A DNA stretch of 64,000 nt from the NCBI RefSeq assembly GCF_000006945.2, contig NC_003197.2:1054001-1118000 (forward strand), written 5' to 3'. How positions within the stretch are numbered: the stretch's first letter is position 1; the number at the start of each line of letters is the position of its first letter. The notes under the pieces are model-generated. The model was given only the letters and a program-made list of their open reading frames with translations, was not told the DNA's origin and ran no database searches. This document shows, one piece after another, positions 33,700 to 42,833 of this stretch. This stretch comes from Salmonella enterica subsp. enterica serovar Typhimurium str. LT2 (lineage in GTDB: Bacteria > Pseudomonadota > Gammaproteobacteria > Enterobacterales > Enterobacteriaceae). The translations under genes were made by a program, and so were the position numbers.

Positions 33700-34347
33700 A
33701 TGAACTATCGTATTATTCCGGTCACCGCGTTCTCCCAGAACTGTTCATTAATCTGGTGCGAACAAACCCGGCTGGCGGCGCTGGTCGATCCGGGCGGCGA
33801 CGCGGAAAAAATTAAACAGGAAGTGGACGCCAGCGGCGTGACGTTGATGCAAATTTTACTCACGCATGGGCATCTCGATCATGTCGGCGCGGCGAGTGAA
33901 CTGGCGCAGCATTACGGCGTTCCTGTTATCGGTCCGGAAAAAGAAGATGAGTTCTGGCTGCAAGGACTGCCGGCGCAAAGTCGCATGTTTGGTCTGGATG
34001 AGTGTCAGCCGCTGACGCCTGATCGCTGGCTGAACGACGGCGATCGCGTCAGCGTAGGGAATGTGACGTTACAGGTGTTACATTGTCCGGGACACACGCC
34101 GGGACACGTGGTTTTCTTTGATGAACAGTCGCAACTGCTGATCTCCGGCGATGTGATTTTCAAAGGTGGCGTCGGGCGCAGCGATTTTCCTCGCGGCGAT
34201 CACACCCAGTTGATTGACGCCATTAAGCGTAAATTATTGCCGCTTGGCGATGATGTGACCTTTATTCCTGGCCACGGCCCGCTCTCTACGCTCGGGTACG
34301 AGCGTCTGCATAATCCCTTCTTGCAAGATGAGATGCCGGTCTGGTAA
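33700..34347 (+). CDS. gloC: Type II glyoxalase GloC
   Basis: A 215-residue metallo-beta-lactamase-fold hydroxyacylglutathione hydrolase (formerly YcbL) that hydrolyses S-lactoylglutathione in methylglyoxal detoxification. The metal motif THGHLDH gives His-56, His-58, Asp-60 and His-61, and GHTPGH follows. It lacks the long C-terminal substrate domain of GloB. It lies 27 bp after mepK. Confidence 0.94.
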   Translation: MNYRIIPVTAFSQNCSLIWCEQTRLAALVDPGGDAEKIKQEVDASGVTLMQILLTHGHLDHVGAASELAQHYGVPVIGPEKEDEFWLQGLPAQSRMFGLDECQPLTPDRWLNDGDRVSVGNVTLQVLHCPGHTPGHVVFFDEQSQLLISGDVIFKGGVGRSDFPRGDHTQLIDAIKRKLLPLGDDVTFIPGHGPLSTLGYERLHNPFLQDEMPVW

Positions 34348-34355
34348 GCAGAATG

Positions 34356-34383
34356 AAAAAGCCTGCACATTGCAGGCTTTTTT
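34356..34383. terminator. Bidirectional terminator between gloC and aspC
   Basis: AAAAA-GCCTGCA-CAT-TGCAGGC-TTTTTT, a perfect 7-bp stem with an A-run before and a T-run after, between convergent gloC and aspC. Confidence 0.92.
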
Positions 34384-34408
34384 ATCGGTCACGCCAGTCG
34401 GCAGCTTT

Positions 34409-35599
34409 TTACAGTACCGCGACAATGGCTTCGCACAGCGGCGCCATATTATCCGGGGTCATGCCCGCCACGTTCACGCGACCAGAAGCCACGGCATAAA
34501 CGCCGAACTCTTCACGCAGACGCAGCACCTGATCTTTGGTCAGACCGCTGAATGAGAACATCCCGTTCTGCTTGATAATAAAGCTGAAGTCACGGTTCGC
34601 GCCTTTTTCCTGCAAGGTATTCACGAACAGTTGACGCATACGCTGAATACGCTGGCGCATGTCCGTCAGTTCCTGTTCCCAGATAGCGCGCAGGGCGTCA
34701 TTACTCAGGATAGTCGCGACGATGGACGCGCCGTGCGCTGGCGGGTTGGAGTAGTTAGCGCGAATGGCGGATTTCATCTGGCTAAAAGCGCGATCCACGG
34801 TTTCCGCATCGGCGGCAACGAGGGTGCAGGCGCCGACGCGCTCATTATATAAGCCGAAGTTTTTGGAGTAGGAGCTGGCGACAATAAGCTCTTTATGCAG
34901 CGCGGCAAAGGCGCGCAGACCTTCCGCATCTTCTTCCAGGCCGCGGGCAAAGCCCTGGTAAGCGAAATCGAATAGCGGCAGCCACCCTTTTTCAACGGAA
35001 AGCTCAGCCAGAACCTGCCACTGTTCCAGAGTAGGGTCAATGCCGGTTGGGTTATGACAGCAACCGTGGAACAGAACCACATCGCCGGCCTGTGCTTCGC
35101 TCAGGCTGGCTTGTAGCGCTTCAAAATCCAGCGTGTGATTTTCCGCATCGTAGTAAGCGTACTCCCGAACTTCCAGGCCGGCAGCGTTAAACACGCTTTT
35201 GTGGTTCGGCCAGCTGGGGTTGCTCACCCACACCCGTTTTACCGGAGTATTTTTTGCCAAAAAGTCGGCGGCAATGCGTAACGCGCCGGTACCGCCCGGC
35301 GTTTGCGCCGTGCGTGCGCGCTTATCGTTAATCAGCGCGCTGCCTTTGCCGAACAGCAGTTCCTGAGTGCAGCGAGCAAATTCCGGAATCCCGTCAATGC
35401 CGAGATAGTTTTTCGTCGTTTCATTTTCCAGTAAATACTGCTCGGCTTTTTTAACGCTGGTGAGCACCGGTGTTTTGCCGGTTTCATCTTTATATACGCC
35501 AATGCCAAGGTTAATTTTCCCTGGACGGTCATCGGCGCGAAACAGATCGGCCAGGCCCAAAATCGGGTCGGCAGGAGCGGCGGTTATGTTCTCAAACAT
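34409..35599 (-). CDS. aspC: Aspartate aminotransferase
   Basis: A 396-residue class I PLP aminotransferase that interconverts aspartate/2-oxoglutarate and oxaloacetate/glutamate and also takes aromatic amino acids. The PLP lysine is Lys-246 in [10 protein letters not shown]. The substrate arginine lies near the C-terminus in ASGRVNVAG. Length is the family norm. It is downstream of ompF on the same strand but separated from it by the ompF terminator. Confidence 0.98.
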
Positions 35600-35728
35600 G
35601 ACGAGGTTCCATTATAGTTACAGAAGGGAAATCCGCTATCAGGTTAACGGCAGATTTACAAAATGCCAACCGTTAGCGCTAAAAAGCCCGCCTGTTTTTG
35701 AAAGACGCACATTTTCTCTAAGAGAGAT

Positions 35729-35756
35729 AAAAAAACAGGACCGAAGTCCTGTTTTT
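35729..35756 (-). terminator. ompF terminator
   Basis: Read on the minus strand: AAAAACAGGAC-TTCG-GTCCTG-TTTTTTT, about 30 bp after the ompF stop. Confidence 0.9.
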
Positions 35757-35783
35757 GAGGCATAAAACAAAGGGGTCTGCTGA

Positions 35784-36875
35784 TCAGAACTGGTAAGTAA
35801 TACCGACAGCCGCCTGATCGTCGGTGCCAACGTAGCTGGAGCTGTAGTCGTTTTCGTCCAGCAGGTTGAAACGGTAGTCAACCCATACGTTCATGTTTTT
35901 GTTGAAGTAGTAAGTCGCGCCCGCCTGAATATATTTCGCCAGATCGGCCGAGCCGCCGGCGCCGTTCAACTGCTTACCTTTACTCTGCACATACGAGATT
36001 GCCGGACGCAGGCCGAAGTCAAACTGGTACTGAGCGACCACTTCCAGGTTCTGCGTTTTGTTTGCCATTTCCACGGTATCGGTAACCGTATTTTCAACAA
36101 TGCTCATATTGCGGGTTTCAGCATATACGGCAGCCAGGTAGACGTTGTTTGCATCATATTTCGCGCCAACGGCCCACGATTCTGCGCGATCGCCATTACC
36201 ATCGCGATCCTGCTGATCGTTAGTACGCTTGCTGTTGCTGTACGCTGCGGTGACGCCAAAGCCGTCGAACTCATATGCCATGGTGTAACCTACGCCATCG
36301 CCATTCTGAGAGTTAATGCTGTGGTTGTCCTGATTTTTACCCTGATACTGGATACCGAAAGAGAGACCGTCCACCAGACCAAAGAAGTCAGAGTTACGGT
36401 AGGTCAACAAACCGCCAGCACGGCTGGTCATGTAGTTATCAGTATAGGCGCCGCCCCAGGTTTCGCCGGAGAAGTAGGGGGCCATATCGGTATAGGATTC
36501 AACATCATAAACGATACCGTAGTTACGACCATAATCGATTGAACCCACTTCCGCGTATTTCAAACCCGCGAAAGCCAGACGGACCAGATTCGAGTTCTGC
36601 TGTTCGCCTTCAGCGCGGTCTGCTTTAGTACGGTATTCCCACTGACCGAAACCGGTCAGATCGGTGTTAATCTGCGTTTCCCCTTTAAAACCAATCTGGG
36701 CATAAGTCTGGTCGGCATTTTTACTATCGCCGGTCGTTGTCCATACGTGACGACCCACGGCTTTACCGTACAGATCCAGCTTATTACCATCTTTATTATA
36801 AATTTCTGCTGCGTTTGCGGTTGCAGCAGCCAGCAGGGCAGGGATCACCGCTGCCAGGATTTTGCGCTTCATCAT
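35784..36875 (-). CDS. ompF: Outer-membrane porin OmpF
   Basis: A 363-residue general porin: trimeric 16-strand beta-barrel for small hydrophilic solutes. A 22-residue signal (MMKRKILAAV...ANA) precedes AEIYNKDGNKLDLYGK. The protein ends in the porin signature GITYQF with the terminal Phe used by BAM. The eyelet segment differs from E. coli OmpF, as in other Salmonella. Expression is set by EnvZ/OmpR and post-transcriptionally by the sRNA MicF, which pairs at the ribosome-binding site; both sites are in the region just upstream. Confidence 0.97.
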   Translation of the reverse strand: MMKRKILAAVIPALLAAATANAAEIYNKDGNKLDLYGKAVGRHVWTTTGDSKNADQTYAQIGFKGETQINTDLTGFGQWEYRTKADRAEGEQQNSNLVRLAFAGLKYAEVGSIDYGRNYGIVYDVESYTDMAPYFSGETWGGAYTDNYMTSRAGGLLTYRNSDFFGLVDGLSFGIQYQGKNQDNHSINSQNGDGVGYTMAYEFDGFGVTAAYSNSKRTNDQQDRDGNGDRAESWAVGAKYDANNVYLAAVYAETRNMSIVENTVTDTVEMANKTQNLEVVAQYQFDFGLRPAISYVQSKGKQLNGAGGSADLAKYIQAGATYYFNKNMNVWVDYRFNLLDENDYSSSYVGTDDQAAVGITYQF

Positions 36876-37100
36876 TATTTATTACCCTCATTGGTTTTTT
36901 TATATGACACCTGCCACTGCCGTCAATAAATTCCGTCAATAAAACTTTACAGAAATATTGATGAGAGTTTGGTGTCTTTATGTGTCTGACAGGCATCTTT
37001 CCATTCAAACTAACGTTTCGCTACCGTGAAAGTGCTACAAAGATAAAGATTTGGTTTCAAAAGGAAATAATATGTAAACAAATGTTATTTTTACGGAACT
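36876..37100 (-). promoter_or_regulatory. ompF promoter, OmpR sites and MicF-target leader
   Basis: The minus-strand sequence matches the known E. coli ompF control region. A -10-like AAAGAT (36995-37000) is preceded by a run of OmpR F-box-like sequence (about 37010-37085) including GAAACCAAATCTTTATC and TAGCACTTTCACGGTAGC. About 110 nt of leader follow, with the MicF-pairing segment at the ribosome site. The rest of the ompF-asnS gap (37101-37436) is AT-rich; a distal OmpR/IHF site is expected there by analogy, but I cannot place it. Confidence 0.75.
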
Positions 37101-37438
37101 TTGTGAACAACGTCAAACTTCCCCTGAGTTATCGTTTTGATTTGATCGTTTTTCTTTTATATCCATGATTTTATTGAATTTATTTGTTCGCGACACCGTT
37201 GTGCCTGAAAAAGCAGCTGACGAGCTATTTCATAAAAATAGCCATTTAGAAGTCTGGATGTCTGAAATTGTGGTGAAAAATTGTGCTATTAGAGCAGAAA
37301 AATCTAATCCGCAATAAAATTAAGGATTAATTTTTATGTGTAAATATTTTCGTGAAATATACAGTAACAAGATGTGGTAATTCAGAGGGTTGTAATTAAT
37401 TTTATTTACTTATTGATAATAAAACTGACATTCAGGCG

Positions 37439-37465
37439 AAAAAAAAGGCCAGCATAGCTGGCCTT
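37439..37465 (-). terminator. asnS terminator
   Basis: Read on the minus strand: AAGGCCAGC-TAT-GCTGGCC-TTTTTTTT, about 20 bp past the asnS stop. Confidence 0.9.
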
Positions 37466-37481
37466 GAGTGTGACGTAAAAA

Positions 37482-38882
37482 TCAGAAGCTGGCGTTGCGT
37501 GGGGTCCGTGGGAACGGAATAACATCGCGCACGTTTTGCACACCAGTGACGTAAGCGATAAGGCGTTCAAAGCCCAGGCCAAAGCCGGAATGCGGTACAG
37601 TACCGTAGCGACGCAAGTCGCGATACCACCAGTAATCCTCTTTATTCAGCCCCATTTCGGCCATACGGGCATCCAGCACATCCAGACGCTCTTCACGCTG
37701 GGAACCACCGATGATTTCGCCGATTCCCGGCGCCAGCACATCCATGGCCGCCACGGTTTTGCCATCTTCGTTAAGGCGCATGTAAAACGCTTTAATTTCT
37801 TTCGGATAGTTTTTCACCACTACCGGCGCTTTGAAATGCTCTTCCGCCAGATAACGTTCGTGTTCGGAAGAGAGGTCGACGCCCCAGAACACCGGGTTTT
37901 CAAATGTCTTACCACAGCGTTCCAGAATGGCGACCGCATCGGTGTAATCCACCTGAGCGAAGTCGGTAGAGACAAAACGCTCCAGACGAGCGATAGCGTC
38001 TTTATCCACGCGTTCGGCAAAGAACTTCATGTCATCCGCACGCTCTTCCAGAACCGCGTTGAAGACATATTTCAGCATGGCTTCCGCCAGACGGGCGTTG
38101 TCTTCCAGATCGGCGAATGCCACTTCCGGCTCCAGCATCCAGAACTCCGCCAGGTGGCGGCTGGTGTTGGAATTTTCCGCGCGGAAGGTCGGCCCAAAAG
38201 TATAGATTTTGGACAGCGCGCAGGCATAGGTTTCACCGTTGAGCTGGCCGGAGACGGTCAGGAATGATTCTTTGCCAAAAAAGTCTTTGTCAAAATCTAC
38301 TCTGCCCTGGTCGTTACGCGGCAGGTTTTCCAGATCCAACGTTGAGACGCGGAACATTTCGCCAGCGCCTTCGGTATCGGAAGCGGTAATCAGCGGGGTA
38401 GAGACCCAAAAGAAACCCTGCTCATCGAAGAAGCGATGCAGCGCCTGCGCCAGAGTATGGCGGACGCGCGCTACCGCGCCAATCAGGTTGGTGCGCGGGC
38501 GCAGATGCGCGACTTCACGCAGATACTCAATGCTATGGCGTTTTGCCGCCATCGGGTAGGTATCCGGATCTTCCACCCAGCCTGCGACTTCTACTTTCGT
38601 GGCCTGGATTTCGAAACTTTGCCCCTGTCCCGGCGACGCGACAACCTTACCTGTTACTACCACGGAGCAGCCTGTCGTCAGGTGTAATACTTCTTCATTA
38701 TAATTGGGCAGAGAATTATTAATGACAGCCTGTACAGGATCAAAGCAGGAGCCGTCATAAACGGCGAGGAAGGAGATGCCAGCTTTTGAATCTCGGCGGG
38801 TACGCACCCATCCGCGCACGGTGACTTCTTGGTCAACGGCTACGCGGCCCTGGAGTACGTCGGCTACAGGCACAACGCTCAT
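37482..38882 (-). CDS. asnS: Asparaginyl-tRNA synthetase
   Basis: A 466-residue class IIb aminoacyl-tRNA synthetase. The N-terminal OB-fold anticodon-binding domain is at about residues 1-105. The catalytic domain has motif 2 (FRAENSNTSRHLAEFWMLE) and motif 3 (GFGLGFERLIAY). It is a single gene with its own terminator. Confidence 0.98.
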   Translation of the reverse strand: MSVVPVADVLQGRVAVDQEVTVRGWVRTRRDSKAGISFLAVYDGSCFDPVQAVINNSLPNYNEEVLHLTTGCSVVVTGKVVASPGQGQSFEIQATKVEVAGWVEDPDTYPMAAKRHSIEYLREVAHLRPRTNLIGAVARVRHTLAQALHRFFDEQGFFWVSTPLITASDTEGAGEMFRVSTLDLENLPRNDQGRVDFDKDFFGKESFLTVSGQLNGETYACALSKIYTFGPTFRAENSNTSRHLAEFWMLEPEVAFADLEDNARLAEAMLKYVFNAVLEERADDMKFFAERVDKDAIARLERFVSTDFAQVDYTDAVAILERCGKTFENPVFWGVDLSSEHERYLAEEHFKAPVVVKNYPKEIKAFYMRLNEDGKTVAAMDVLAPGIGEIIGGSQREERLDVLDARMAEMGLNKEDYWWYRDLRRYGTVPHSGFGLGFERLIAYVTGVQNVRDVIPFPRTPRNASF

Positions 38883-39082
38883 AATATTCTCTCTAGTTAA
38901 TAGTCGGAAAAAATAAACACTTGTCCACCCGAAATGGGGGTATTCCTATGTTACCTGGCATCTGCAATCAGACAAGCAGAAATCGCATCTGGAAGCAGGT
39001 TTTCAGAAAGAAACCTGTAAAAAGTTCGCACCTGCTCGCGAACCATTGAGAATTTAGGCTGGTTTTGCAAGCTTTGCGCACG

Positions 39083-39544
39083 TTACTCGATCAGGACGCG
39101 CATCTCTTGCTTGGCGTTTTGCATCACGACAATCGTTTTAAAAGACTTTATATTGCCTGAGGAAAAGAAAAGCTCACGGGTAAGCGCTTCATATTCCGCC
39201 ATGTCACGAACATTGAGCACCAGTAAAAAGTCGAAATCGCCCGTTACGTAGTAGACCTGCTGCACCTGCGGGCAACTGACAAACCGTTGACGAGCCTCTT
39301 CCAGTAAATTGAATCGCTCGTTTTCGATCACCACCTGCACCACAATCGTGACCGGGCGTCCCACTTTGCCAGCATCAATAAGGCTGACATTGCCTTTAAT
39401 TATGCCCGCCTCCTCCAGTGCCGCGATACGACGATTCACTGCCGAAGGTGAAAGATTGACCTGTTCGGCGATTTCCCGCTGAGAAAGACGATTATCGCGC
39501 TGCAATAATGTCAGAATGTTTTTATCCCAGGCGTCAAGCTTCAT
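39083..39544 (-). CDS. Lrp/AsnC-family transcriptional regulator
   Basis: A 153-residue feast/famine regulator. The N-terminal helix-turn-helix is LSQREIAEQVNLSPSAVNRRI (about residues 19-40) and the C-terminal RAM domain senses small molecules, usually amino acids. It is divergent from the diaminopropionate ammonia-lyase gene at 39861 with 316 bp between the starts. I infer that it controls the lyase and symporter in response to an amino acid, perhaps diaminopropionate or D-serine. It lies outside the E. coli backbone and corresponds to a Salmonella-specific locus. Confidence 0.88.
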   Translation of the reverse strand: MKLDAWDKNILTLLQRDNRLSQREIAEQVNLSPSAVNRRIAALEEAGIIKGNVSLIDAGKVGRPVTIVVQVVIENERFNLLEEARQRFVSCPQVQQVYYVTGDFDFLLVLNVRDMAEYEALTRELFFSSGNIKSFKTIVVMQNAKQEMRVLIE

Positions 39545-39774
39545 ATCGCAAATAACCTCTTTAATGTGATGACTATCACTGTGCGCAATTTTGCCGCGTC
39601 CAGGCCGTTAAAAAAAGGTGAAAATTGCACGACGATGGGCATTTTCGCGCCATTTAACAGCAATAAGCATAGTACTATCATAATCAGCGGAATAAAGAAA
39701 AGGACGTAATAGATATTGTGCGACTCTTTTATCAGTACGTTTATTAAAGTGAGGATAACCACTACTACAGCCAC
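39541..39774 (-). CDS. Possible small membrane protein coupled to the Lrp-type regulator
   Basis: An open frame of 77 codons with GTG start whose stop overlaps the regulator's ATG in an ATGA arrangement. Residues 1-42 are strongly hydrophobic and could form one or two membrane helices (VVVVILTLI, then VLFFIPLIMIVLCLLLL). Against it: no good ribosome site, a weak start codon, and it fills the promoter region of the regulator. It could be chance in AT-rich DNA. I see no other gene in 39545-39860. Confidence 0.25.
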   Translation of the reverse strand: MAVVVVILTLINVLIKESHNIYYVLFFIPLIMIVLCLLLLNGAKMPIVVQFSPFFNGLDAAKLRTVIVITLKRLFAI

Positions 39775-39860
39775 AAAACGCGAGTTCTTTGCTTGTTTCT
39801 ACTCAATAATTGACAAAAATATATTATTTCAATAAATAAACTTTAACAAAAGGTATCATT

Positions 39861-41075
39861 ATGCATGAGCTTATTAAATATCAGTTTAATACACGTCGGA
39901 AAAAATATGGTACAGGAGCGGCCTTAAGTTTGCTTAACGGAAATGTTGGGCATGAGGTGTTAGCATTTCATAAAAAATTACCCAATTATGCCGTCACGCC
40001 GTTACATAATCTGGCGCATCTAAGCCAGCGGCTTGGACTAGGGTCCATCCATATTAAAGATGAGTCCTGGCGTTTTGGCCTGAATGCTTTTAAAGGTCTG
40101 GGCGGCTCTTATGCTGTAGGAAAATATCTCGCTGATAAATTGCAATGTGATATTAACTCGTTAAGTTTTGCTGCCCTTAATACTCCTGAGATTAAAGAAA
40201 AAATTAAAGATTGTGTTTTTGTTACCGCGACGGATGGCAATCATGGCCGTGGTGTGGCGTGGGCGGCAGAGCAATTAGGTCTAAAAGCCGTCGTTTATAT
40301 GCCTAAAGGATCATCGTTAATCCGGGCAGAGAATATTCGCCATCATGGAGCTGAATGCACCATCACCGATCTGAACTACGATGATGCAGTGCGACTGGCC
40401 CATAGAATGGCGCAAACAAAAGGCTGGGTGCTTTTGCAGGATACAGCCTGGACAGGGTATGAAGAGATCCCAACATGGATTATGCAAGGCTATATGACAC
40501 TAGCGGTTGAAGCTTATGAGCAGCTCGCAGAAACAAACAGTCCGTTGCCAACCCATCTTATTTTACAAGCGGGGGTGGGATCGTTTGCTGGCAGTGTTAT
40601 GGGTTATTTTGTTGAAAAAATGCAGGAAAATATCCCTAATATTATTGTGGTTGAGCCGCATCAGGCCAACTGTCTTTATCAATCCGCAGTTATGGATGAT
40701 GGTCAACCTCACTGCGTCACTGGCGATATGGCGACGATAATGGCCGGGCTTGCGTGTGGGGAGCCGAATATTATCAGTTGGCCTATTATTCGGGACAACA
40801 CCAGTTGTTTTATTTCCGCTGATGACTGTCTGGCGGCTAAGGGTATGCGTATTTCTGCCGCGCCGCGTCCAGGTACGGATACGCCTTTTATTTCCGGCGA
40901 GTCCGGAGCTATTGGCGTAGGGTTACTTTATGAGTTGATGAACAATATGCATTATCAGGATCTTGCTAATCGCTTACAGCTTGATGCCAGTGCTCATGTT
41001 CTGCTTATTAGCACCGAAGGTGATACGTCCCCAGATATTTATGAAGATATAGTCTGGAACGGACGCAGTGCTTAA
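39861..41075 (+). CDS. dpaL: Diaminopropionate ammonia-lyase
   Basis: A 404-residue fold-type II PLP enzyme that breaks 2,3-diaminopropionate (both isomers; also D-serine to some degree) into pyruvate and ammonia. The PLP lysine is Lys-78 in NAFKGLGGSYA. Asp-125 in TATDGNHGRG probably matches the catalytic Asp-120 of E. coli YgeX, a paralogous enzyme. The phosphate-binding loop appears as QAGVGSFAG. It is followed by a small frame and an AGCS symporter, giving an uptake-plus-breakdown unit, and is divergent from an Lrp-type regulator. An aaaggt site precedes the ATG. Confidence 0.93.
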   Translation: MHELIKYQFNTRRKKYGTGAALSLLNGNVGHEVLAFHKKLPNYAVTPLHNLAHLSQRLGLGSIHIKDESWRFGLNAFKGLGGSYAVGKYLADKLQCDINSLSFAALNTPEIKEKIKDCVFVTATDGNHGRGVAWAAEQLGLKAVVYMPKGSSLIRAENIRHHGAECTITDLNYDDAVRLAHRMAQTKGWVLLQDTAWTGYEEIPTWIMQGYMTLAVEAYEQLAETNSPLPTHLILQAGVGSFAGSVMGYFVEKMQENIPNIIVVEPHQANCLYQSAVMDDGQPHCVTGDMATIMAGLACGEPNIISWPIIRDNTSCFISADDCLAAKGMRISAAPRPGTDTPFISGESGAIGVGLLYELMNNMHYQDLANRLQLDASAHVLLISTEGDTSPDIYEDIVWNGRSA

Positions 41076-41147
41076 ACATTACGACTAAAAAATTAGATAA
41101 TAAAGGTAGCATGTAAAAATGCGTTTTTTATACGCATAATAAACCTA

Positions 41148-41306
41148 ATGCAGGAAGCAAGACTTTATAACAATATACCATTAAAACGGCATTTAGTGAG
41201 TAAGGGATGCTCCTACCCGCTGACTTTCCAGTTTAGTGTTGTTGGCAAAATTCAGGATTACGCTGAACTGGAAAGATTATTTCTGAGACTGAACGAATTA
41301 ATTTAA
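41148..41306 (+). CDS. Candidate 52-residue protein between dpaL and the symporter
   Basis: ATG-led open frame of 52 codons filling most of the 244-bp dpaL-symporter gap. It begins MQEARLYNNIPLKRH and ends LERLFLRLNELI. The end is an amphipathic helix, preceded by a strand-like SYPLTFQFSVVGKI. It stops 13 bp before the symporter ATG, so translation could continue into it. The ribosome site is weak, and a small hairpin (ATGCG...CGCAT, 41119-41137) lies just upstream. I do not recognise a family. It may be a real small protein, a truncated remnant, or chance. Confidence 0.4.
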   Translation: MQEARLYNNIPLKRHLVSKGCSYPLTFQFSVVGKIQDYAELERLFLRLNELI

Positions 41307-41319
41307 ATCCGAGGTCATT

Positions 41320-42756
41320 ATGTTAGAGCAACTTTCACAACTCTTTGAATTTCTATGGGGTGGCCCATTATTTTTGTGTGTCATCGGCATTGGTTTTTAT
41401 TTTACAGTACGCCTCAATTTTTTCCAGATTATTAATTTAAAAGACATTTACCGTAATACAATTGGTACACTTGCCGGAAAAAATAAACAAAACACTACTG
41501 GCGAGGTAGCGTCTAAAAAATCCTTAAAATCAATAGAGGTGGCTGCCACTGTGCTATCCGGCTCATTAGGCGCGGGAACGATCGCAGGTGTTGCTGCGGC
41601 TATTGCGGTTGGCGGGCCTGGAGCAATTTTCTGGATGTGGATCATTGCGGTCGTGGGTATGATGACCAAAATGGTTGAAGTGACGCTGGCGGTGAAATAC
41701 CGAAGTAAAGGTGAGAATGGCGAATATTATGGCGGCCCAATGCATTATATTAAGAAAGGGCTCAATAAAAAATGGCATCCCCTGGCAGGATTATATGCGT
41801 TTGCATTAATGATTCTGGTTATTACGGATGCCTGTTTTGTGCAAACTAATACGATGGCGGCGGTCATTCACTATACGTTTGACATCCCAACAAGCGTCAT
41901 CGGAGGATTTATTGTCATCGTAGGCGCGTTGGTTATTTTAAAAGGACTCTCCAGTCTTGGTAAATTCTGTACGATTGCACTTCCACCGATCACCATTGCC
42001 TATTTCATTGGTGCCGCTGGTGTAGTGGTATTGAATATCGAGGCTATCCCACAGGTTATAAAAAGTATTTTCTATTATGCCTTTGCCCCTGCGCCAGCAG
42101 CCGGTGGCTTTGTCGGGTCAACCATCATGATGGCCATCAGTAAAGGAGCCAGTCGCGGAATATTCACTAACGAAGCCGGCATGGGTACCTCGGCCACAGT
42201 ACATGCTACTGCCAACGTGGATTATGCTTTCCGTCAGGGAATGTGGGGGGCAGTGGAAGTATTTTTTGTCTCAATGATTACCTGTAACTTTACCGCATTT
42301 GCTGTACTTGCTTCTGGTATGTGGACAGACGCCAGTTATCAAGGTATTCAGATTATCTTTGCCGCCTTAAAAGAAACATGGCATCCGATTATTGTTCAGG
42401 TTCTCTGTCTCGGTGTGGCGTTGATTCTGTTTACTTCTTATCTTGGTTCATATATTAAATTTCGCACTTCGATAAACTATATCTTTGGCGATAAGCTAGA
42501 ACGCATCATTAAATGGCTATATTTTTTGCCGCCACTGATTGCCGTTAATATGGAAATCCCGGTAATCTGGTTAATGGCTGATATTGCTGTCGGTTTTCTG
42601 GTTATCCCCAACGTAATTGCTCTGTTCTTGCTGCGTAAAGAATTTATTAGCGAATTCAATTTATTCAGAACGCGTACACAGCGGGACACTAATTCTGAAA
42701 AAACAACGCAAATTACGCACGTAAATATGTCGAAGAGTGAAGGGAAAGAGGAGTAA
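41320..42756 (+). CDS. Sodium/amino-acid (alanine/glycine) symporter, AGCS family
   Basis: A 478-residue AGCS-family inner-membrane symporter with about 10-11 membrane segments. The family signature is GPMHYIKKGL and FTNEAGMGTSATVHATA lies mid-protein. It probably imports the amino acid used by the upstream lyase, by sodium or proton symport. The C-terminal tail (about 40 residues) is hydrophilic. It lies 244 bp after dpaL, with a clear cgagg ribosome site. Confidence 0.92.
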   Translation: MLEQLSQLFEFLWGGPLFLCVIGIGFYFTVRLNFFQIINLKDIYRNTIGTLAGKNKQNTTGEVASKKSLKSIEVAATVLSGSLGAGTIAGVAAAIAVGGPGAIFWMWIIAVVGMMTKMVEVTLAVKYRSKGENGEYYGGPMHYIKKGLNKKWHPLAGLYAFALMILVITDACFVQTNTMAAVIHYTFDIPTSVIGGFIVIVGALVILKGLSSLGKFCTIALPPITIAYFIGAAGVVVLNIEAIPQVIKSIFYYAFAPAPAAGGFVGSTIMMAISKGASRGIFTNEAGMGTSATVHATANVDYAFRQGMWGAVEVFFVSMITCNFTAFAVLASGMWTDASYQGIQIIFAALKETWHPIIVQVLCLGVALILFTSYLGSYIKFRTSINYIFGDKLERIIKWLYFLPPLIAVNMEIPVIWLMADIAVGFLVIPNVIALFLLRKEFISEFNLFRTRTQRDTNSEKTTQITHVNMSKSEGKEE

Positions 42757-42798
42757 CCATCGCGGCCAGAACAGGTAAGATGGTCAGAAGAGTAACAA

Positions 42799-42820
42799 AG
42801 CGCCCACTTTCCGGGCGCTT
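42799..42820. terminator. Terminator between the symporter gene and pncB
   Basis: AGCGCCC-ACTTTCC-GGGCGCT stem between convergent genes. On the minus strand TTTGTTA follows, so it suits pncB best; the plus strand has only a short T stretch. Confidence 0.65.
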
Positions 42821-42833
42821 CGCACAGGCATGG

